Assembly: GCF_024734895.1 (NCBI RefSeq)
Contig: NZ_CP091430.1
Coordinates: 1,776,001-1,840,000, forward strand
Direction of reading: 5' to 3'
DNA from: Paenibacillus spongiae
GTDB taxonomy: Bacteria > Bacillota > Bacilli > Paenibacillales > Paenibacillaceae
Length of the DNA: 64,000 bases
Below the pieces are notes generated by a model. The model saw nothing but the letters and a program-made list of their open reading frames with translations. It was not told the origin of the DNA and ran no database searches. Shown piece after piece: positions 17,869-26,193 of this stretch (position 1 is the first letter of the stretch; each line of letters starts with the position of its first letter). Made by a program: the position numbers and the translations under genes.

Positions 17869-18984
17869 CTATACCCATTTTACAAGCTTATCGAATGGCT
17901 CGGATGCAACGACCACCTTGTTCTTGCCGGTATTCTTCGCTTTGTAGAGCGCCTTGTCCGCACGGTTGAAGAACCATTCCTTGCCTTCCCCGCTATTATA
18001 GGAAGCGAAGCCGACGCTGATCGTAACAGGCTTGCCGCCAAGCGCATCATGCGTGCAGGCGCTGATCTCTTGCCGGATCGATTCGACTATTGAGTGGGCT
18101 TCGTCAACCGGTTTGTCCGTGAACAGCACGGCGAATTCTTCGCCTCCGTACCGGGCCACAAAATCATTCATCGAAGCTTTGGAACGGATCATACCGGCTA
18201 CGCACTTCAGAACGGCATCCCCGGCACGGTGTCCGTATGTATCGTTTACTTGCTTGAAATAATCGATATCCATGATCGCTAACTGAAGGGGAAGCTGATT
18301 GCGCTCGTTCTGCTCGATTAGCTTTTCGAAAAACTCATGGAAGGTCATATGATTGTAAAGCTCGGTCAGCGCATCGGTCTTGGCCAGCTTGTCCATCCAG
18401 ATGGTCTTCACAAGCAGCTGCTGATTGGACTCGAAATACGATTTCAAGTGGTTCATGAGCTCTTTACCGCGCAAAATAATGCCCCAGGCAATTAACGTGA
18501 ACGCCGTGAACATGACCGTAATCGTCGTCAGACTCACCACTGACAGATCTTCTTGCATGGAAGCATTGATTCCGTACTGCACATAAAGGGATAAAAGCGT
18601 ATTTGCGAAAGCAAACAGCAGCTTTCGGATGTGAAAATAAAAGATGGATACCATTACAGGAAGAAAGAGGGCTAGCAATAAATAATTAATCGAATTATGA
18701 ATGAGAACGATTACGGAAGCGAGTATAGCAGAGGTGAAAATCAAGATGTAATCCTGGTACTTGCCCTTCAGAAGCTTCAAGCCCAACTCGGACAGGCATA
18801 GAACGGCAAGCTGTATAATGGAAGGCCTCAAGATGTAGTCGATTAGAAAGGACGTATTGGATATATCCGAGACCGTCAAATATAGAAACTCCAGCACAAT
18901 GGTCAGAACCAGAATAAACCAGAATCCGTTAAGCAGCATTCGATTCCATCGAGAACGTTTATAATCCAGTGATTCAAAATCCAT
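17869..18984 (-). CDS. Membrane-bound diguanylate cyclase (GGDEF domain)
   Basis: The 371-aa protein has an N-terminal membrane region with about five or six hydrophobic segments (residues 15-190) and a C-terminal GGDEF domain (about 215-365). The active-site motif is intact as ARYGGEEFAVLF, and DIDYFKQVNDTYGH gives the metal-binding aspartate. It should make cyclic di-GMP from two GTP. The ATG at 18984 is preferred because TTGGAGTG precedes it; an upstream in-frame ATG at 19044 lacks a site. No c-di-GMP receptor or phosphodiesterase is nearby, so the output is unknown. Confidence 0.9.
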   Translation of the reverse strand: MDFESLDYKRSRWNRMLLNGFWFILVLTIVLEFLYLTVSDISNTSFLIDYILRPSIIQLAVLCLSELGLKLLKGKYQDYILIFTSAILASVIVLIHNSINYLLLALFLPVMVSIFYFHIRKLLFAFANTLLSLYVQYGINASMQEDLSVVSLTTITVMFTAFTLIAWGIILRGKELMNHLKSYFESNQQLLVKTIWMDKLAKTDALTELYNHMTFHEFFEKLIEQNERNQLPLQLAIMDIDYFKQVNDTYGHRAGDAVLKCVAGMIRSKASMNDFVARYGGEEFAVLFTDKPVDEAHSIVESIRQEISACTHDALGGKPVTISVGFASYNSGEGKEWFFNRADKALYKAKNTGKNKVVVASEPFDKLVKWV

Positions 18985-19214
18985 TAAGTTCACTCCAACG
19001 GCCAACTTCGTATAAAAGACAATATACCACGAATGTACATCCATTCCAATCCCTAACCAATTCCTCCACCCGTTGCATCGTATATATGCCTAGACCGGAC
19101 CATATACTGTATAGGTGGCACTAAAGCAGCCAAGGAAATGAGCAAAATGAAAGCTCCCGAAGCGAGTATTTGCTCCAATCCGCTTACCTTCGGAAGCAGA
19201 TTAACCATAGTCCC
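18985..19214. other. Region between the diguanylate cyclase and repeat array A
   Basis: These 230 bp carry the divergent upstream region of the diguanylate cyclase and, from about 19148, a degenerate unit of array A in which the GCTCCCGAAGCGAG and CTTCGGAAG blocks can still be recognised. No gene was found. Confidence 0.4.
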
Positions 19215-19450
19215 GCAAAAACTTAAGTATGGCTTCCGAAGCGAGTATTTGCTCCCTTCGGGCTTCGCACGCAAAAACTTAAGATATGCTTCCGAAGTGA
19301 GTTTTTAGCTCCCTTCGGGCTTCGCACGCAAAAACTTAAGATATGCTTCCGAAGTGAGTTTTTAGCTCCCTTCGGGCTTCGCACGCAAAAACTTAAGATA
19401 TGCTTCCGAAGTGAGTTTTTAGCTCCCTTCGGGCTTCGCACGCAAAAACT
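19215..19450. repeat. Tandem repeat array A, 57-bp period, upstream of ytxC
   Basis: Four near-identical units end in TTCGCACGCAAAAACTT, with landmarks at 19264, 19321, 19378 and 19435, a strict 57-bp period. Each unit contains CCGAAG and its inverse CTTCGG 14 bases apart, so each transcript copy could form a hairpin. The last unit runs straight into the ytxC ribosome binding site (TAGGAG at 19453). The unit is the same as in array B before thrS apart from small changes. The open minus-strand frame across it is a by-product of the 57-bp period. Confidence 0.9.
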
Positions 19451-19465
19451 TATAGGAGTGAGCGT

Positions 19466-20449
19466 ATGGAACTGTTCACAGTTTCTTTAATGTCTGCCTC
19501 CAGTGAATTGATGGAGCGGCTGCAGCAATTTCTAAATGAGGAATTCGCCGACGATTTACATAGGGATCGCACAGAATCGGGCATGATTCGTTTCGATATG
19601 GATCTATTTGTTAGGGAAATCCGCTGCACCGCCAATCTGACGAATTTCCGTCTTCCCGAGCATGGGCCTCTTGTGTACAGGAAGGCCGCAACTGCCTTCG
19701 CCCGGTATATTATGTCCGAGATGGAGCCTCTGCTGCTGAAGGCGATCATCCGCAAGCAATTCCATTACGAGGATCCTACAGAGGGAGAGATCGTGGAGCG
19801 TTACTGCCGCAGCATGTTGTATGAAGCGCAAACCTCATCCGAGTATCGTTACTCCGCCGATACCATCGCAATGGACAATCAACGCCGGCAAGCAAAAGTG
19901 GCCGATGAGATTGATTTGTTCCTTAACAGTCACACGCGGATTCATCTCGATGGCTTTGTCACATTCAGACTGACATCCTATTGGGAAGAGCTTCGCGAAG
20001 TGGTTGCCTATGCGGTCGATGAATATGTCATGGATAAGCAGTACCAGGAATTTATTTCGCTGCTTAAATACTTCGTGCGTATGCAGGAGGTCAAACTGCC
20101 GATTGTCAATGTATTCCACAACGGCGGCAGCGAATTTGCTCTGTACGACGAGTATTTCCAGCGGCTGGAGACGGCTCCTGCCGATCGAATCGTGGCGGAA
20201 ATGCTGGAGTCGGAAATGAACATGGAGGATATGATTGTCAGCACGCTGATTACCGTTTCTCCAAAACAGATCGTCATCCACACCCGTCAGCCCGAGCTGC
20301 CGGTGATGCGGACACTAGAGACGATCTTCGAGCAGCGCGTACGCCTTTGCGTCATATGCGAGCATTGTGCCCCGCATTTTGGCGAAACCCCGCATACGGC
20401 TCCTGGCTCGGTGTCCAAGGCGGCATCTATCAGGCGCATCCTGACTTGA
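19466..20449 (+). CDS. ytxC: Sporulation-associated protein YtxC
   Basis: The 327-aa cytoplasmic protein matches the YtxC family, whose gene sits next to thrS in Bacillus as it does here. Its function is unknown; members are annotated as putative sporulation proteins. The body is mostly helical and acidic, with no membrane segment or catalytic motif that I recognise. Segments such as HLDGFVTFRLTSYWEELREVV and YQEFISLLKYFV are typical. TAGGAGTG precedes the ATG and comes directly out of repeat array A. The stop codon overlaps the -35 box of the thrS promoter. Confidence 0.85.
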   Translation: MELFTVSLMSASSELMERLQQFLNEEFADDLHRDRTESGMIRFDMDLFVREIRCTANLTNFRLPEHGPLVYRKAATAFARYIMSEMEPLLLKAIIRKQFHYEDPTEGEIVERYCRSMLYEAQTSSEYRYSADTIAMDNQRRQAKVADEIDLFLNSHTRIHLDGFVTFRLTSYWEELREVVAYAVDEYVMDKQYQEFISLLKYFVRMQEVKLPIVNVFHNGGSEFALYDEYFQRLETAPADRIVAEMLESEMNMEDMIVSTLITVSPKQIVIHTRQPELPVMRTLETIFEQRVRLCVICEHCAPHFGETPHTAPGSVSKAASIRRILT

Positions 20450-20475
20450 CCGAAGCGGCGTGGAATGTTTATAAT
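20446..20475 (+). promoter_or_regulatory. Promoter of the thrS T-box leader
   Basis: TTGACC at 20446-20451 and TATAAT at 20470-20475 are separated by 18 bp. The -35 box overlaps the TGA stop of ytxC, so thrS has its own promoter. Transcription should begin near 20482, just before the T-box leader. Confidence 0.75.
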
Positions 20476-20481
20476 GGAGGC

Positions 20482-20760
20482 AGCAAAAGCGTTGACAAAG
20501 ATATGTATCCGCAAGACAAGCACGTCCCAGAGAGAGGAAACGATGGCTGTAATTTCCTTACGCGCGGTGCGGATGTACCCCTTTTTAGCTGCTCGTTGAA
20601 CCCGGATGCAATGTCCGCCAGTAAGCCGAGCCGGGTCGTTCCCGTTACAGAATTCCGAAAGGATCGGAAGCAGGCAGAAGCCTAAGCGACGGTCGAATCA
20701 GGGTGGAACCACGGGTCTAACAAGCACTCGTCCCTTTGTGGGATGGAGTGCTTTTTTTGT
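20482..20760 (+). ncRNA. T-box leader (threonyl-tRNA responsive) of thrS
   Basis: The conserved T-box block AGGGTGGAACCACG lies at 20700-20713. An AGAGAG motif near 20532 fits the base of stem I. A terminator with stem AAGCACTC/GGAGTGCTT (about 20722-20752) and a T7 run follows. By the known mechanism, uncharged tRNA binds the specifier loop and the UGGA bulge and stabilises an antiterminator. The neighbouring thrS fixes the amino acid as threonine; I did not assign the specifier codon with certainty. Confidence 0.92.
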
Positions 20761-20787
20761 GCGCTTTTTTCCACATCGCTTGACAGC

Positions 20788-21067
20788 CAAGCAAAGCTTC
20801 CGAAGCGAGTTTTTGCTTCCTTCGGGCTTCGCACGCAAAAACAAAGCGAATGCTTCCAAAGTGAGTTTTTGCTTCCTTCGGGCTTCGCACGCAAAAACAA
20901 AGCGAATGCTTCCGAAGTGAGTTCTTGCTTCCTTCGGGCTTCGCACGCAAAAACAAAGCGAATGCTTCCGAAGTGAGTTTTTGCTTCCTTCGGGCTTCGC
21001 ACGCAAAAACAAAGCGAATGCTTCCGAAGTGAGTTCTTGCTTCCTTCGGGCTTCGCACGCAAAAACT
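20788..21067. repeat. Tandem repeat array B, 56-bp period, upstream of thrS
   Basis: Five units have landmarks (TTCGCAC) at 20828, 20884, 20940, 20996 and 21052, a strict 56-bp period. Units 3 and 5 share GAGTTCTTGC while 2 and 4 share GAGTTTTTGC, which suggests growth by doubling of a two-unit block. Each unit carries the CCGAAG/CTTCGG inverted pair (unit 2 has one change). The array lies in the transcribed thrS leader, between the T-box terminator and the AGGAGG site at 21071. The period is not a multiple of three, so it cannot encode a repeated peptide. Confidence 0.92.
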
Positions 21068-21083
21068 TTTAGGAGGAATCATC

Positions 21084-23021
21084 ATGTCAATTCAAGTGAA
21101 GCTGCCGGACGGAGCCCAGCGGGAGTATGCCGCAGGTACGACGATCGAAGACGTGGCAGGCTCAATCAGCCAAGGATTGAAAAAGAATGCGATTGCCGGC
21201 AAGGTTGATGGGAAGGTCGTCGATTTGTACACGCCGCTGAATGCGGATGCGGCACTTGAGATCGTAACGGTCGAAACGGCCGACGGGCTGGAGGTATACC
21301 GTCACAGCACGGCGCATCTGATGGCGCAGGCGATCAAGCGGCTATATGGAAACACGGAAGTAAAGCTTGGCATTGGTCCCGTTATTGAAGACGGATTTTA
21401 CTACGATATCGATATGGAGCAGTCGCTCACTCCGGACGATCTGACGAAGATCGAGAAGGAAATGGAGCGCATCGTGAAGGAGGATCTCCCGATCCGCCGC
21501 CGCGTCGTGAGCCGGGAAGAAGCGATCGCAATCTTCACCGAGCTCGGCGATCCGCTGAAGCTGGAGCTGATTCGCGATCTGCCGGTTGAAGCAGAGATTA
21601 CGATTTACGATCAAGGGGAGTTCTTCGACCTATGCCGCGGTCCGCATCTGCCGTCGACTGGCCGTATCAAAGCGTTCAAGCTGCTTAGCGTGGCCGGGGC
21701 ATACTGGCGCGGAGATTCCAAGAATAAGATGCTTCAGCGGATTTACGGCACGGCCTTTCCTAAGAAATCGCAGCTGGAAGAGCATCTTCACTTCCTGGAA
21801 GAAGCCAAGAAACGCGATCACCGGAAGCTTGGACGCGAATTGAAGATGTTCGGCTTCTCGCGCGAGGTTGGTCAAGGCCTGCCGCTGTGGCTGCCGAACG
21901 GCGCCCGTGTCCGCAGAACGATGGAGCGTTACATCGTCGATCTCGAAGAGCGTCTTGGTTATCAGCATGTCTATACGCCTGTGCTCGCGAATGTAGAACT
22001 GTACAAAACGAGCGGCCACTGGGAGCACTATAGCGAAGACATGTTTCCGAAGATGGTGCTGGACAATGAAGAGCTCGTCCTTCGTCCGATGAACTGCCCG
22101 CATCATATGATGGTGTTCAAGAGCGATATGCGTTCTTATCGCGACCTGCCGATTCGTATTGCGGAGCTTGGCACGATGCACCGTTACGAAATGTCGGGAG
22201 CGCTCACTGGCCTTCACCGCGTAAGAGCGATGACGCTGAATGACGCGCATATTTTCTGCCGCCCGGATCAAATCAAGGAAGAATTCGCCCGTGTCGTCAA
22301 TCTGATCCGCCGCGTCTATGAGGATTTCGGCATTAAGGACTACCGCTTCCGGTTATCGTACCGGGATCCGAAGGATACGGAGAAATATTTCCCTAACGAC
22401 GAGATGTGGGAAATGTCGCAGCGCATGCTTCGTGAAGTCGTGGAAGAGCTTGAGCTGCCATTCTTTGAAGCGGAAGGCGAAGCGGCGTTCTACGGTCCGA
22501 AGCTGGACGTGCAAATCAGGACCGCACTGGGCAAAGAAGAGACGCTGTCCACGGCGCAGCTCGATTTCCTTCTCCCTGAACGGTTCGAGCTCGAATATGT
22601 AGGCGATGACGGCAAGAAGCACCGTCCGGTCGTTATCCATCGCGGCATCATCAGTACAATGGAACGGATGACGGCATTCCTGCTTGAGAATTTCGTAGGG
22701 GCGCTGCCGCTCTGGCTGGCGCCTGTTCAAGCCAAAGTCATTCCGGTTTCGACCGCTTACGAAGGCTATGCCCGGGAGGTTGAAGAGAAGCTGCAGCTTG
22801 CCGGAATCCGCGTCGAAGCGGATTTGCGCAATGAGAAGCTTGGTTATAAAATTCGCGAAGCTCAGCTGGAGAAAGTGCCGTACATGCTCGTCGTTGGCGA
22901 TAATGAAGCGCAATCCGGCACGGTATCCGTCCGTAAGCGCGGCGAAGGCGACATCGGAGCGAAGCCGGTAGCCGAAGTTATTTCGCTGCTGAATGATGAA
23001 ATAAACACAAAGCAAATCTAA
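21084..23021 (+). CDS. thrS: Threonine--tRNA ligase
   Basis: The 645-aa protein has the standard domain order: TGS domain (about 1-63), editing/SAD domain with [10 protein letters not shown] and [12 protein letters not shown], class II catalytic core with [10 protein letters not shown] supplying the zinc cysteine and [15 protein letters not shown] as motif 2, and the C-terminal anticodon-binding domain. It charges tRNA-Thr. AGGAGG lies eight bases before the ATG. Expression is governed by the T-box leader, and an unusual tandem repeat array separates that leader from the start codon. Confidence 0.97.
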   Translation: MSIQVKLPDGAQREYAAGTTIEDVAGSISQGLKKNAIAGKVDGKVVDLYTPLNADAALEIVTVETADGLEVYRHSTAHLMAQAIKRLYGNTEVKLGIGPVIEDGFYYDIDMEQSLTPDDLTKIEKEMERIVKEDLPIRRRVVSREEAIAIFTELGDPLKLELIRDLPVEAEITIYDQGEFFDLCRGPHLPSTGRIKAFKLLSVAGAYWRGDSKNKMLQRIYGTAFPKKSQLEEHLHFLEEAKKRDHRKLGRELKMFGFSREVGQGLPLWLPNGARVRRTMERYIVDLEERLGYQHVYTPVLANVELYKTSGHWEHYSEDMFPKMVLDNEELVLRPMNCPHHMMVFKSDMRSYRDLPIRIAELGTMHRYEMSGALTGLHRVRAMTLNDAHIFCRPDQIKEEFARVVNLIRRVYEDFGIKDYRFRLSYRDPKDTEKYFPNDEMWEMSQRMLREVVEELELPFFEAEGEAAFYGPKLDVQIRTALGKEETLSTAQLDFLLPERFELEYVGDDGKKHRPVVIHRGIISTMERMTAFLLENFVGALPLWLAPVQAKVIPVSTAYEGYAREVEEKLQLAGIRVEADLRNEKLGYKIREAQLEKVPYMLVVGDNEAQSGTVSVRKRGEGDIGAKPVAEVISLLNDEINTKQI

Positions 23022-23029
23022 TCTCGATA

Positions 23030-23185
23030 TCGCTTGGAACGAATGATTGGAGCATAATCCTGCTGTACAGGCAGAATGGTTTTTACGGTCGCTGTTGTTC
23101 ACGAATATCACTGATTTTCATCAAAGTCGGGAACAAAGGCGGCCGTTAACATTTTCCAAACCCAATTGGCCGATTTCCTTGAAAC
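23030..23185. repeat. MITE-like intergenic repeat, copy 2 (decayed)
   Basis: Starting 10 bp after the thrS stop, this stretch repeats the core of the 3666-3850 element: ATTGGAGCAYAA, CTGCTGYRCAGG and AGAATG, CGCTGTTGTTC, CGGGAACAAAGG and the GTTAAC/CTAACG region. A matching right terminal repeat is not visible, so it appears decayed. Confidence 0.6.
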
Positions 23186-23316
23186 AAAAGAGGCGGATTG
23201 AACCGAATCTACCAAAATCCGGTTTTGCAGCCGGTATTCTAGTATTTGGATGATAGATTTGTGAATAAAGCTTGTTACAATGGGGTAACCTTCGAAACAA
23301 GGAGGAGTTCTTCCAG

Positions 23317-23982
23317 ATGTCGACAAGCTTTAAAACGTTCAAACGTTGCATAAATATCGGTGTACTCACGATTGCGCTCTTTATGGCGGGAATTACGGTT
23401 GAATGCTTCGCCCAGGAAATCGGCAATGACAGCCGAGCCGTTATGGAGAAGCCGGTTATGCAAACAACATCGCCTGACACCCTCATAGGGCCGTCACCAA
23501 AACCAAAGGCTCAATCACAGGCTCAGGCTCCTGTAAATGAAGAAGCAGAGGCAGCAATTGCCGCTGAAAGAGCGCTAAGCCAGGTGAGCGTAGTTGCCAC
23601 CGGTTACACGGCGGGAATAGAATCGACGGGGAAGCGGCCCGGTCACAAGTTGTACGGAATCACCTACTCCGGCGTTAAGGTTCAGCGCAGCCATGTATCT
23701 ACGATTGCCGCTGATCCTAAAGTGTTTCCGATCGGCACGCTGATGTACGTTCCCGGTTACGGATATGCCGTCGTAGCGGATACCGGCTCCAAAATCAAAG
23801 GGAAGAAAATCGATCTCTATTTCGAGACGAAGAAGCAAGTATATAAGCAATGGGGAAAACGAAAGGTTACCGTTCAAGTCTTGAAGAAAGGCGAGGGCAA
23901 GCTTACGGAGGCAAAGCTTAAATCGTTGAACAGCGCCGTTCTCGCCCAGAAGAGGATTCCGGCGAATTTGCCCGAATCTTAG
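23317..23982 (+). CDS. Secreted 3D-domain protein
   Basis: The 221-aa product has an N-terminal hydrophobic export signal (about residues 8-31), a Pro/Gln-rich stretch, and a C-terminal 3D domain (about 95-180) with the three conserved aspartates in [22 protein letters not shown] and KIDLYF. The fold is the double-psi beta-barrel of MltA-type lytic transglycosylases, as in YocH, YabE and YuiC, so peptidoglycan cleavage is likely. AAGGAGG precedes the ATG at 23317; the frame is open to 23272 without a site. No LysM or SH3 domain is seen. A strong terminator follows. Confidence 0.85.
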   Translation: MSTSFKTFKRCINIGVLTIALFMAGITVECFAQEIGNDSRAVMEKPVMQTTSPDTLIGPSPKPKAQSQAQAPVNEEAEAAIAAERALSQVSVVATGYTAGIESTGKRPGHKLYGITYSGVKVQRSHVSTIAADPKVFPIGTLMYVPGYGYAVVADTGSKIKGKKIDLYFETKKQVYKQWGKRKVTVQVLKKGEGKLTEAKLKSLNSAVLAQKRIPANLPES

Positions 23983-23996
23983 TGCCGATGTAAAAG

Positions 23997-24045
23997 AAGA
24001 ATGTACCCTGGCATCTTGCCGGCTTGTACATTCTTTTTTTTTTTG
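23997..24045 (+). terminator. Strong terminator
   Basis: A 10-bp perfect stem (AAGAATGTAC at 23997-24006, complement at 24026-24035) with an inner GGCA/TGCC pairing is followed by a long T run. It ends the 3D-domain gene transcript. Confidence 0.9.
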
Positions 24046-24119
24046 CCATATAAGTATGTTAAGATTTACTATATAATGATGATTATAAACGCCATCATAA
24101 ATTGTTTGGAGCGGATCAA

Positions 24120-24632
24120 ATGATGGACAGAAAAGCGATTGGCTATGAACAATATGAAGCCCAAATTCGTGATCTTTATAATCAGATGATCCGTGTGGCT
24201 TACGCAAAGGTCAATAATAAATCCGATGCCCAGGATGCGGTCCAGGAAGCGTGGGTACGCATATTGTCGAAACAGGATACGCTGCGCGAGCAGAGCAAGC
24301 TGAATTCTTGGGCGAAGGCGATTACGACGAATGTGGCCATCAATATCAACCGGCAGACGAAGCGCTCGCAGCCCAGCGACCGGCTGGCAGACGAGCAGCA
24401 GGATCCCGATTGCGACACGAGCAGCGAGGCCGAATTGATGATGGAGCTGTCGGAGCTGCTGGGACTGCTTGATCCGAAGGCCCGGACGCTGCTGCTGTAT
24501 AAGTTCTACTATGGTTTCAAGGATCAGGAGATCGCCGATGCGATGAAGGTGCCTGTCGGTACCGTCAAAGCCCGGATACACCGTACGAAGCTGCTATTGA
24601 GACGGCTGATGGACGAACAGCTGCATATCTGA
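24120..24632 (+). CDS. ECF-type RNA polymerase sigma factor
   Basis: The 170-aa protein has sigma region 2 (about 15-80, with AQDAVQEAWVRILSKQD and SWAKAITTNVAININ) and region 4 (about 110-165, with YKFYYGFKDQEIADAMKVPVGTVKARIHRTKLLLRRL). It should direct RNA polymerase to a stress or envelope regulon. An ATG at 24120 is chosen, with TTGGAG upstream; a TTG at 24102 is possible. No anti-sigma gene follows: the next gene is convergent. A lone ECF factor must be controlled from elsewhere or by transcription. Confidence 0.9.
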   Translation: MMDRKAIGYEQYEAQIRDLYNQMIRVAYAKVNNKSDAQDAVQEAWVRILSKQDTLREQSKLNSWAKAITTNVAININRQTKRSQPSDRLADEQQDPDCDTSSEAELMMELSELLGLLDPKARTLLLYKFYYGFKDQEIADAMKVPVGTVKARIHRTKLLLRRLMDEQLHI

Positions 24633-24662
24633 CCCGTCGTGAAGATGGACGAATCAATAAAT

Positions 24663-24697
24663 AGAGGGCACGCTGATTATAAGCGGCCCTCTTTTAG
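24663..24697. terminator. Bidirectional terminator between convergent genes
   Basis: A stem (AGAGGGC at 24663-24669, GCCCTCT at 24686-24692) with a T run on the + strand sits between the sigma factor gene and the convergent FGE-like gene. Confidence 0.7.
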
Positions 24698-24731
24698 TTA
24701 TCCATGGCTTATCCTGCCCGGACGCGAGATC

Positions 24732-25697
24732 TTAAGCATCCGCCACGACGCGAAATCCGATGTTTCCGGACGAGCTGTCAGGCGTATTCTTGCTTCGGGC
24801 AGCTACCCGGTAACGATTGCAGTACGAGCGGTGGCACAGGTAAGAGCCTCCCCGCATGGAACGGTTGCCGGACGGTACTTCACCCTTGGGATCCTGTGCT
24901 GGCGTACTGCGGTGATAATTGGGCATGAACCAGTCCGAGCACCATTCCCAGACATTCCCGGACATATTGTAGAGACCGTAACCGTTCGGCTCATACGTAT
25001 CGACCGGAGCCGTTCCGATATAGCCGTCACTGGCATTGTTTTTGATCGGGAATTTTCCTTGCCAGATGTTGCAGCGGTGCTCGCCGTCTTGTTTGAGCAG
25101 GTCCCCCCAAGGGTACGTCTTGCGCTCGAGACCGCCCCGAGCGGCGTATTCCCATTCCGCTTCGGTAGGAAGACGGACACCGGCCCATTGACAGTACTTG
25201 ATCGCATCGTTCCAGGAAATGTGTATGACCGGATGGTTCCAGCGATCCTCCAGGCTGGATCCGGGACCTTCAGGTTCGCGCCAGTAGGCGCCAACTACGT
25301 TGAGCCACCATGGTGTTTCGACAGGCACTTGTGAGTTAATTCTCGTTTCTTCCGTTGCTAGCATATGGAATACGTAGGAGCAGCCGAAATGTTCCGCTTC
25401 GGTTGTATACCCCGTATCTTCAACAAACCGGGCGAACTCTTTGTTCGTGACCGTATGGGGTGCGATGTAGAATGGTGAAACCGTCACATCGCGGGAAGGG
25501 CCTTCCCCGTCAGCGGGAAACCCGTCGGGCATATCATTGCCCATCCGGAACGTCCCGCCAGGGAGCAGAATCATCTCCGTCAGCGGAGCTTGATGCCGGA
25601 CGCTTTCACGAACAGGATCAGCCTCCGAAATGGCCTTATCGGAGGAAGGGCGGGAAGCCGAGCAGCATGAGGGCTTATTATCGTTCATATCAGACAT
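24732..25697 (-). CDS. Formylglycine-generating enzyme (SUMF1) family protein
   Basis: The 321-aa protein has the FGE-sulfatase fold: GGTFRMGNDMPDGFP near residue 48, the HPVIHISWNDAIKYCQWAG block, LPTEAEWEYAARGG, and NMSGNVWEWCSDW. The C-terminal RGGSYLCHRSYCNRYR holds Cys288 and Cys293, which match the copper-binding cysteine pair of true formylglycine-generating enzymes. The enzyme oxidises a cysteine in CxPxR sulfatase motifs to formylglycine. No sulfatase gene is within the window, so the client is elsewhere. It is convergent with the sigma factor gene. Confidence 0.92.
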   Translation of the reverse strand: MSDMNDNKPSCCSASRPSSDKAISEADPVRESVRHQAPLTEMILLPGGTFRMGNDMPDGFPADGEGPSRDVTVSPFYIAPHTVTNKEFARFVEDTGYTTEAEHFGCSYVFHMLATEETRINSQVPVETPWWLNVVGAYWREPEGPGSSLEDRWNHPVIHISWNDAIKYCQWAGVRLPTEAEWEYAARGGLERKTYPWGDLLKQDGEHRCNIWQGKFPIKNNASDGYIGTAPVDTYEPNGYGLYNMSGNVWEWCSDWFMPNYHRSTPAQDPKGEVPSGNRSMRGGSYLCHRSYCNRYRVAARSKNTPDSSSGNIGFRVVADA

Positions 25698-25776
25698 GGT
25701 ATTTCTCCTTTATCTGCAGATGTTCTGTTCTTATTCTACCAGACTCCCCCGAAAGCGCCTAGGATGATACGCCGAT

Positions 25777-25807
25777 TACATAAAGTGTCTGACGCTCCGC
25801 CATACTA
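25777..25807 (+). promoter_or_regulatory. Sigma-G-like forespore promoter of the small spore protein gene
   Basis: CATACTA at 25801-25807 is a perfect match to the sigma-G -10 consensus. TACATA at 25777-25782, 18 bp upstream, is a partial -35 match. The placement, 22 bp before the start codon of a gamma-type spore protein, supports forespore expression. Confidence 0.6.
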
Positions 25808-25829
25808 TCGGTGTACGGAGGTGAGTACA

Positions 25830-25964
25830 ATGGCGAAAAACAAGAACAATAAAATGAAGGCGTCCCAGAATCAGTTCAATGCTGAATTTGCTCAAGAGAA
25901 CGCAGGTGAACCAGTAGGTAATACAGCAGCAAACAAAGCCGCTAAGCAAAAAGCGAACAAGTAA
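25830..25964 (+). CDS. Gamma-type small acid-soluble spore protein (short form)
   Basis: The 44-aa product is hydrophilic and rich in Asn, Ala, Lys and Gln, with the signature SQNQFNAEFAQENAG typical of gamma-type small acid-soluble spore proteins (SspE family), which serve as an amino acid store in the spore core. It has one copy of the motif, whereas the B. subtilis protein is about twice as long with a repeat. GGAGGTGAG precedes the ATG, and a sigma-G-like promoter and a terminator frame the gene, so it stands alone. Confidence 0.85.
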   Translation: MAKNKNNKMKASQNQFNAEFAQENAGEPVGNTAANKAAKQKANK

Positions 25965-25996
25965 CCGGACTTCCCGGATCATAAAAGCAAATCTCA

Positions 25997-26025
25997 AGAG
26001 GAGCCGCGCAGGGCTCCTCTTTCTT
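25997..26025 (+). terminator. Terminator of the spore protein gene
   Basis: A 9-bp stem (AGAGGAGCC at 25997-26005, GGCTCCTCT at 26012-26020) is followed by TTCTT. Confidence 0.85.
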
Positions 26026-26193
26026 ATGGCCGCCGTTTTCGGCCAGCCGCTGCTGCGTGAATGCCGAAGGTAAGTGTCCGTTCTCGGTCTTAAGATGTAG
26101 GATCTTTTCAATCGGCAGACCCTTTATCCCCCCTCTGGCATCGAGTATACTGTGGATACAAAGACAAAAGAGTAATTGAAGGCTGGTGCTGAT

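Noticed and set aside
19223..19441. Open minus-strand frame encoding a 19-residue repeated peptide (RSPKGAKNSLRKHIL type)
   Set aside because: It exists only because the 57-bp unit is a multiple of three. The related array at 20788-21067 has a 56-bp period that shifts frame in each unit, so no peptide is conserved.
19215..21067. Tandem arrays as a CRISPR array
   Set aside because: Units are contiguous, with no unique spacers between repeats, and no cas genes are present.
20682..21085. Three overlapping minus-strand frames across array B
   Set aside because: They are by-products of the tandem repeats and overlap the T-box terminator; no ribosome binding sites are present.
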